The position numbers were made by a program, and so were the translations under genes. Under the pieces are notes generated by a model that saw only the letters and a program-made list of their open reading frames with translations, did no database searches and was not told where the DNA came from. Below, one piece after another: positions 5,898 through 7,566 of a DNA stretch of 7,566 nt. The DNA is from JBBSUX01 sp038234045 (lineage in GTDB: Bacteria; Pseudomonadota; Gammaproteobacteria; Burkholderiales; Burkholderiaceae_C): assembly GCA_038234045.1 (NCBI GenBank), contig JBBSUX010000172.1, forward strand, positions 1-7,566, read 5' to 3'. How positions within the stretch are numbered: the stretch's first letter is position 1; the number at the start of each line of letters is the position of its first letter.

Positions 5898-6989
5898 TCA
5901 GGGCAAGGGAATCAGAAGTTTGAAGTCTGTCCTTCCCGGCACACTTTCGCACTCGATCAAACCATGGTGCTGCTGCAGAAATGTCTGCGCCAGCGTGAGC
6001 CCAAGCCCCGAGCCTCCTTCCCTGCCGGAAACCAGCGGATAGAAGATGCGGTCTTTGATCGAATCGGGTATGCCGGGCCCGTTATCGATCACATGCAATT
6101 CCAGTGCCAGTCGATAGCGCTGCTTTCCAAAAGTCACCTGCCTCGCGATACGGGTGCGCAGGATGATCTCTCCGTCACCTGCAGCGATACGCTCGGCAAG
6201 GGCCTGCGCGGCATTGTGGGTAATGTTGAGCGCCGCCTGAATCAAGTGCTCGCGGTCACCACGGAACTCGGGAATCGAAATGTCGTAGTCGCGGACCACG
6301 CGCAGACCGCGCGGAAACTCAAGAAGGACCAGTGACCTTATCCGCTCGCAGACCTCGTGGATGTTCACATCCCCCACCACAGGAGGCCGACGATGCGGCG
6401 CCAGAAGTCGGTCAACCAGCGTCTGGAGCCGATCGGCCTCATGAATGATGACCTGCGTGTATTCGGTCAGGTCCCGCGATTCGACTTCCATCTGCAACAG
6501 TTGAGCTGCACCGCGAATGCCGCCCAGCGGATTCTTGATCTCGTGCGCCAGATTGCGGATCAGCTCCTTGTTGGCCAAAGCCTGATCGATCAAGCGCTCC
6601 TCGCGATCCTGTCGCACCTGCTGCTCCTGCGGCAGAAACTCAACGATGATTTCCTGTGCGTGCTCGGTCTGGGCAACGATTACATGAGCAGGAAACGATT
6701 CAAGGCGGGGGCGTTTGATCCAGGTTTCGAACCGGAGCGCGGCGAACGCGTTGCCAGCGGCCCCGGCCAACGCGCTGCCCAGCACCTCGGGCTCCGTAAA
6801 AAACTCTGCAAGATCCCCGCCTTCGATGGTCCGCCGGGAGATTCCCATGACGTCTTCCAACGCCGCGTTGGCAAAAATGACAATTCCATCAGCACGGACG
6901 ACTGCCACCAGGGTGGCAAGCAGGTCGAATGCCCGATAGTCAGCTGGCCAGCTTTTTCGCCTATCCGCCGCCGGAAGGCGCGCACTCAT
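5898..6989 (-). CDS. ntrB: Nitrogen regulation sensor histidine kinase NtrB (GlnL)
   Basis: This is a 363-residue soluble two-component kinase/phosphatase that controls NtrC in response to nitrogen status, in known systems through PII protein binding. It has no membrane segment, as expected for NtrB. An N-terminal PAS domain covers about residues 19-120 (VVRADGIVIFANAALEDVMG). The dimerisation/phosphotransfer H-box is RNLAHEIKNPLGGIRGAA (145-162) with phospho-acceptor H149. The ATP-binding domain has the N-box NITHNAAQAL (255-264), G1 box DNGPGIP (302-308) and G2 box GREGGSGLGL (322-331), ending GLIECESVPGRTDFKLLIPLP in the usual NtrB way. The ATG overlaps the stop of the upstream secreted-protein gene as ATGA (6986-6989). 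No purine-rich ribosome binding site precedes it, so it probably depends on translational coupling. ntrC follows in the same direction. Confidence 0.97.
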   Translation of the reverse strand: MSARLPAADRRKSWPADYRAFDLLATLVAVVRADGIVIFANAALEDVMGISRRTIEGGDLAEFFTEPEVLGSALAGAAGNAFAALRFETWIKRPRLESFPAHVIVAQTEHAQEIIVEFLPQEQQVRQDREERLIDQALANKELIRNLAHEIKNPLGGIRGAAQLLQMEVESRDLTEYTQVIIHEADRLQTLVDRLLAPHRRPPVVGDVNIHEVCERIRSLVLLEFPRGLRVVRDYDISIPEFRGDREHLIQAALNITHNAAQALAERIAAGDGEIILRTRIARQVTFGKQRYRLALELHVIDNGPGIPDSIKDRIFYPLVSGREGGSGLGLTLAQTFLQQHHGLIECESVPGRTDFKLLIPLP

Positions 6990-7540
6990 CGTGGAGCGAG
7001 GCGAGACAGCTCGCGTTTGATGCCAGCGATATCGCTCTCATTGCGCTCGATGCCGGACTTGAGTTCGGACACACGGTCGAGATACTTCTGGTAATTGCGC
7101 GTTTCCGGACCCAGCTTGTCAGGTTCCCCGTTCTTGTATTCCTTTTGCAGGTCAGACTGTCGCGCTTCAGCCTTGCGCAATTCCGACTCGAGGATGGCCC
7201 GGGCATCCGAGTCCCGGGCGCGCTGTTCAGTCGGATCAACCCGCGGGCTTCCTGCCGGAGCGGTCACCACGGGCGCGGAATTGTTGGGTGTTGCCCGACT
7301 GGGTGCCTCGGGCCGAGTCCCCGGCACGATGGTGACGTTGCCACCCTCTACAACCTTGCAGTCACGCTGTTTGGCGCTCGCAACATTGTTGGTGTAGTCA
7401 TTGCCGCATCGGTAAATACGGTCCGCCGCGCGGGCAGCACCCGGGAAGCAGAGCATCACGGCGACCCACAGACCCAATCCGCAGGCCGGTATTGAGAACT
7501 GCTTGAGGGCGGTGGCGGGGTTCATGCTGTATCGGTACAA
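6986..7540 (-). CDS. Secreted DUF4124-like protein with C-terminal coiled coil, upstream of ntrB
   Basis: This is a 184-residue protein of unknown function, predicted to be periplasmic. It has a signal peptide (hydrophobic core CGLGLWVAVMLCFPG, likely cleavage after GAARA at residue 38). A short DUF4124-like module follows (DRIYRCGNDYTNN...CKVVEGGN, 40-68) with cysteines C45 and C61 that could form a disulfide in the periplasm. A Pro/Ala/Thr-rich linker covers about 72-103. The remainder, about 105-184, is a charged helical region with coiled-coil character (AILESELRKAEARQSDLQKE; LDRVSELKSGIERNESDIAG). DUF4124-type proteins beside ntrB recur in Burkholderiales, but their role is not known to me. 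The start is chosen as TTG 7540 because GGAGG sits 9 bases upstream. The alternative ATG at 7525 has no ribosome binding site but would also leave a complete signal peptide. The stop overlaps the ntrB start. Confidence 0.8.
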   Translation of the reverse strand: MYRYSMNPATALKQFSIPACGLGLWVAVMLCFPGAARAADRIYRCGNDYTNNVASAKQRDCKVVEGGNVTIVPGTRPEAPSRATPNNSAPVVTAPAGSPRVDPTEQRARDSDARAILESELRKAEARQSDLQKEYKNGEPDKLGPETRNYQKYLDRVSELKSGIERNESDIAGIKRELSRLAPR

Positions 7541-7549
7541 GGCGGCGAG

Positions 7550-7554
7550 CCTCC
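7550..7554 (-). promoter_or_regulatory. Ribosome binding site favouring a TTG start
   Basis: The + strand CCTCC gives GGAGG on the message, 9 bases before TTG 7540 and 24 bases before ATG 7525. The spacing suits the TTG, not the ATG. The remaining bases to the right edge (7555-7566) are too few to show a promoter. Confidence 0.5.
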
Positions 7555-7566
7555 AAAGCTGGGGAC

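Noticed and set aside
6357..7094. A 245-codon open frame on the + strand opposite ntrB
   Set aside because: It lies fully antisense to a well-supported ntrB and part of the upstream gene, has no ribosome binding site, and its product has no recognisable domain. Long antisense frames are common in GC-rich genes.

Overview
This window looks like a piece of a moderately GC-rich betaproteobacterial chromosome, most likely order Burkholderiales. The main clue is the reverse-strand block: a secreted DUF4124-like protein directly ahead of ntrB and ntrC, an arrangement familiar from glnA-linked nitrogen-control loci of that group. The assignment rests on gene content, order and motif similarity, not on a database search. 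No mobile element, CRISPR array, tRNA or rRNA gene is visible.

The left part (1-4179, + strand) is a complete or nearly complete ABC uptake system of the branched-chain amino acid (HAAT/Liv) family. It holds the 3' end of the livH permease, livM permease, livG and livF ATPases, and a last gene for a periplasmic binding protein. livH-livM and livM-livG overlap by 4 and 8 bases and livG-livF by 14, which points to one translationally coupled message. The binding-protein gene is set off by 94 bases that hold an imperfect hairpin and a strong ribosome binding site, as expected if this subunit is made in excess. The periplasmic protein would deliver substrate to the LivH/LivM channel, driven by a LivG/LivF ATPase pair. 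The substrate cannot be read from the sequence.

A perfect 11-bp inverted repeat at 4194-4224 separates the two convergent gene blocks.

The right part (4235-7540, - strand), read leftward, encodes a small secreted DUF4124-like protein, the NtrB (GlnL) sensor kinase and the NtrC (GlnG) sigma-54 activator. The secreted-protein gene overlaps ntrB by ATGA, and ntrC follows after 34 bases. NtrB phosphorylates or dephosphorylates NtrC according to nitrogen status, and NtrC-P activates sigma-54 promoters. glnA would be expected just beyond the right edge, but this cannot be seen here.

Most of the window is conventional. The departures worth checking are a LivG whose ABC signature motif is replaced by ITQEE, an NtrC with a disordered linker of about 85 residues before its DNA-binding domain plus a receiver-domain insertion, and the tight coupling of an uncharacterised exported protein to the nitrogen sensor. 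I found no convincing new multi-gene system.
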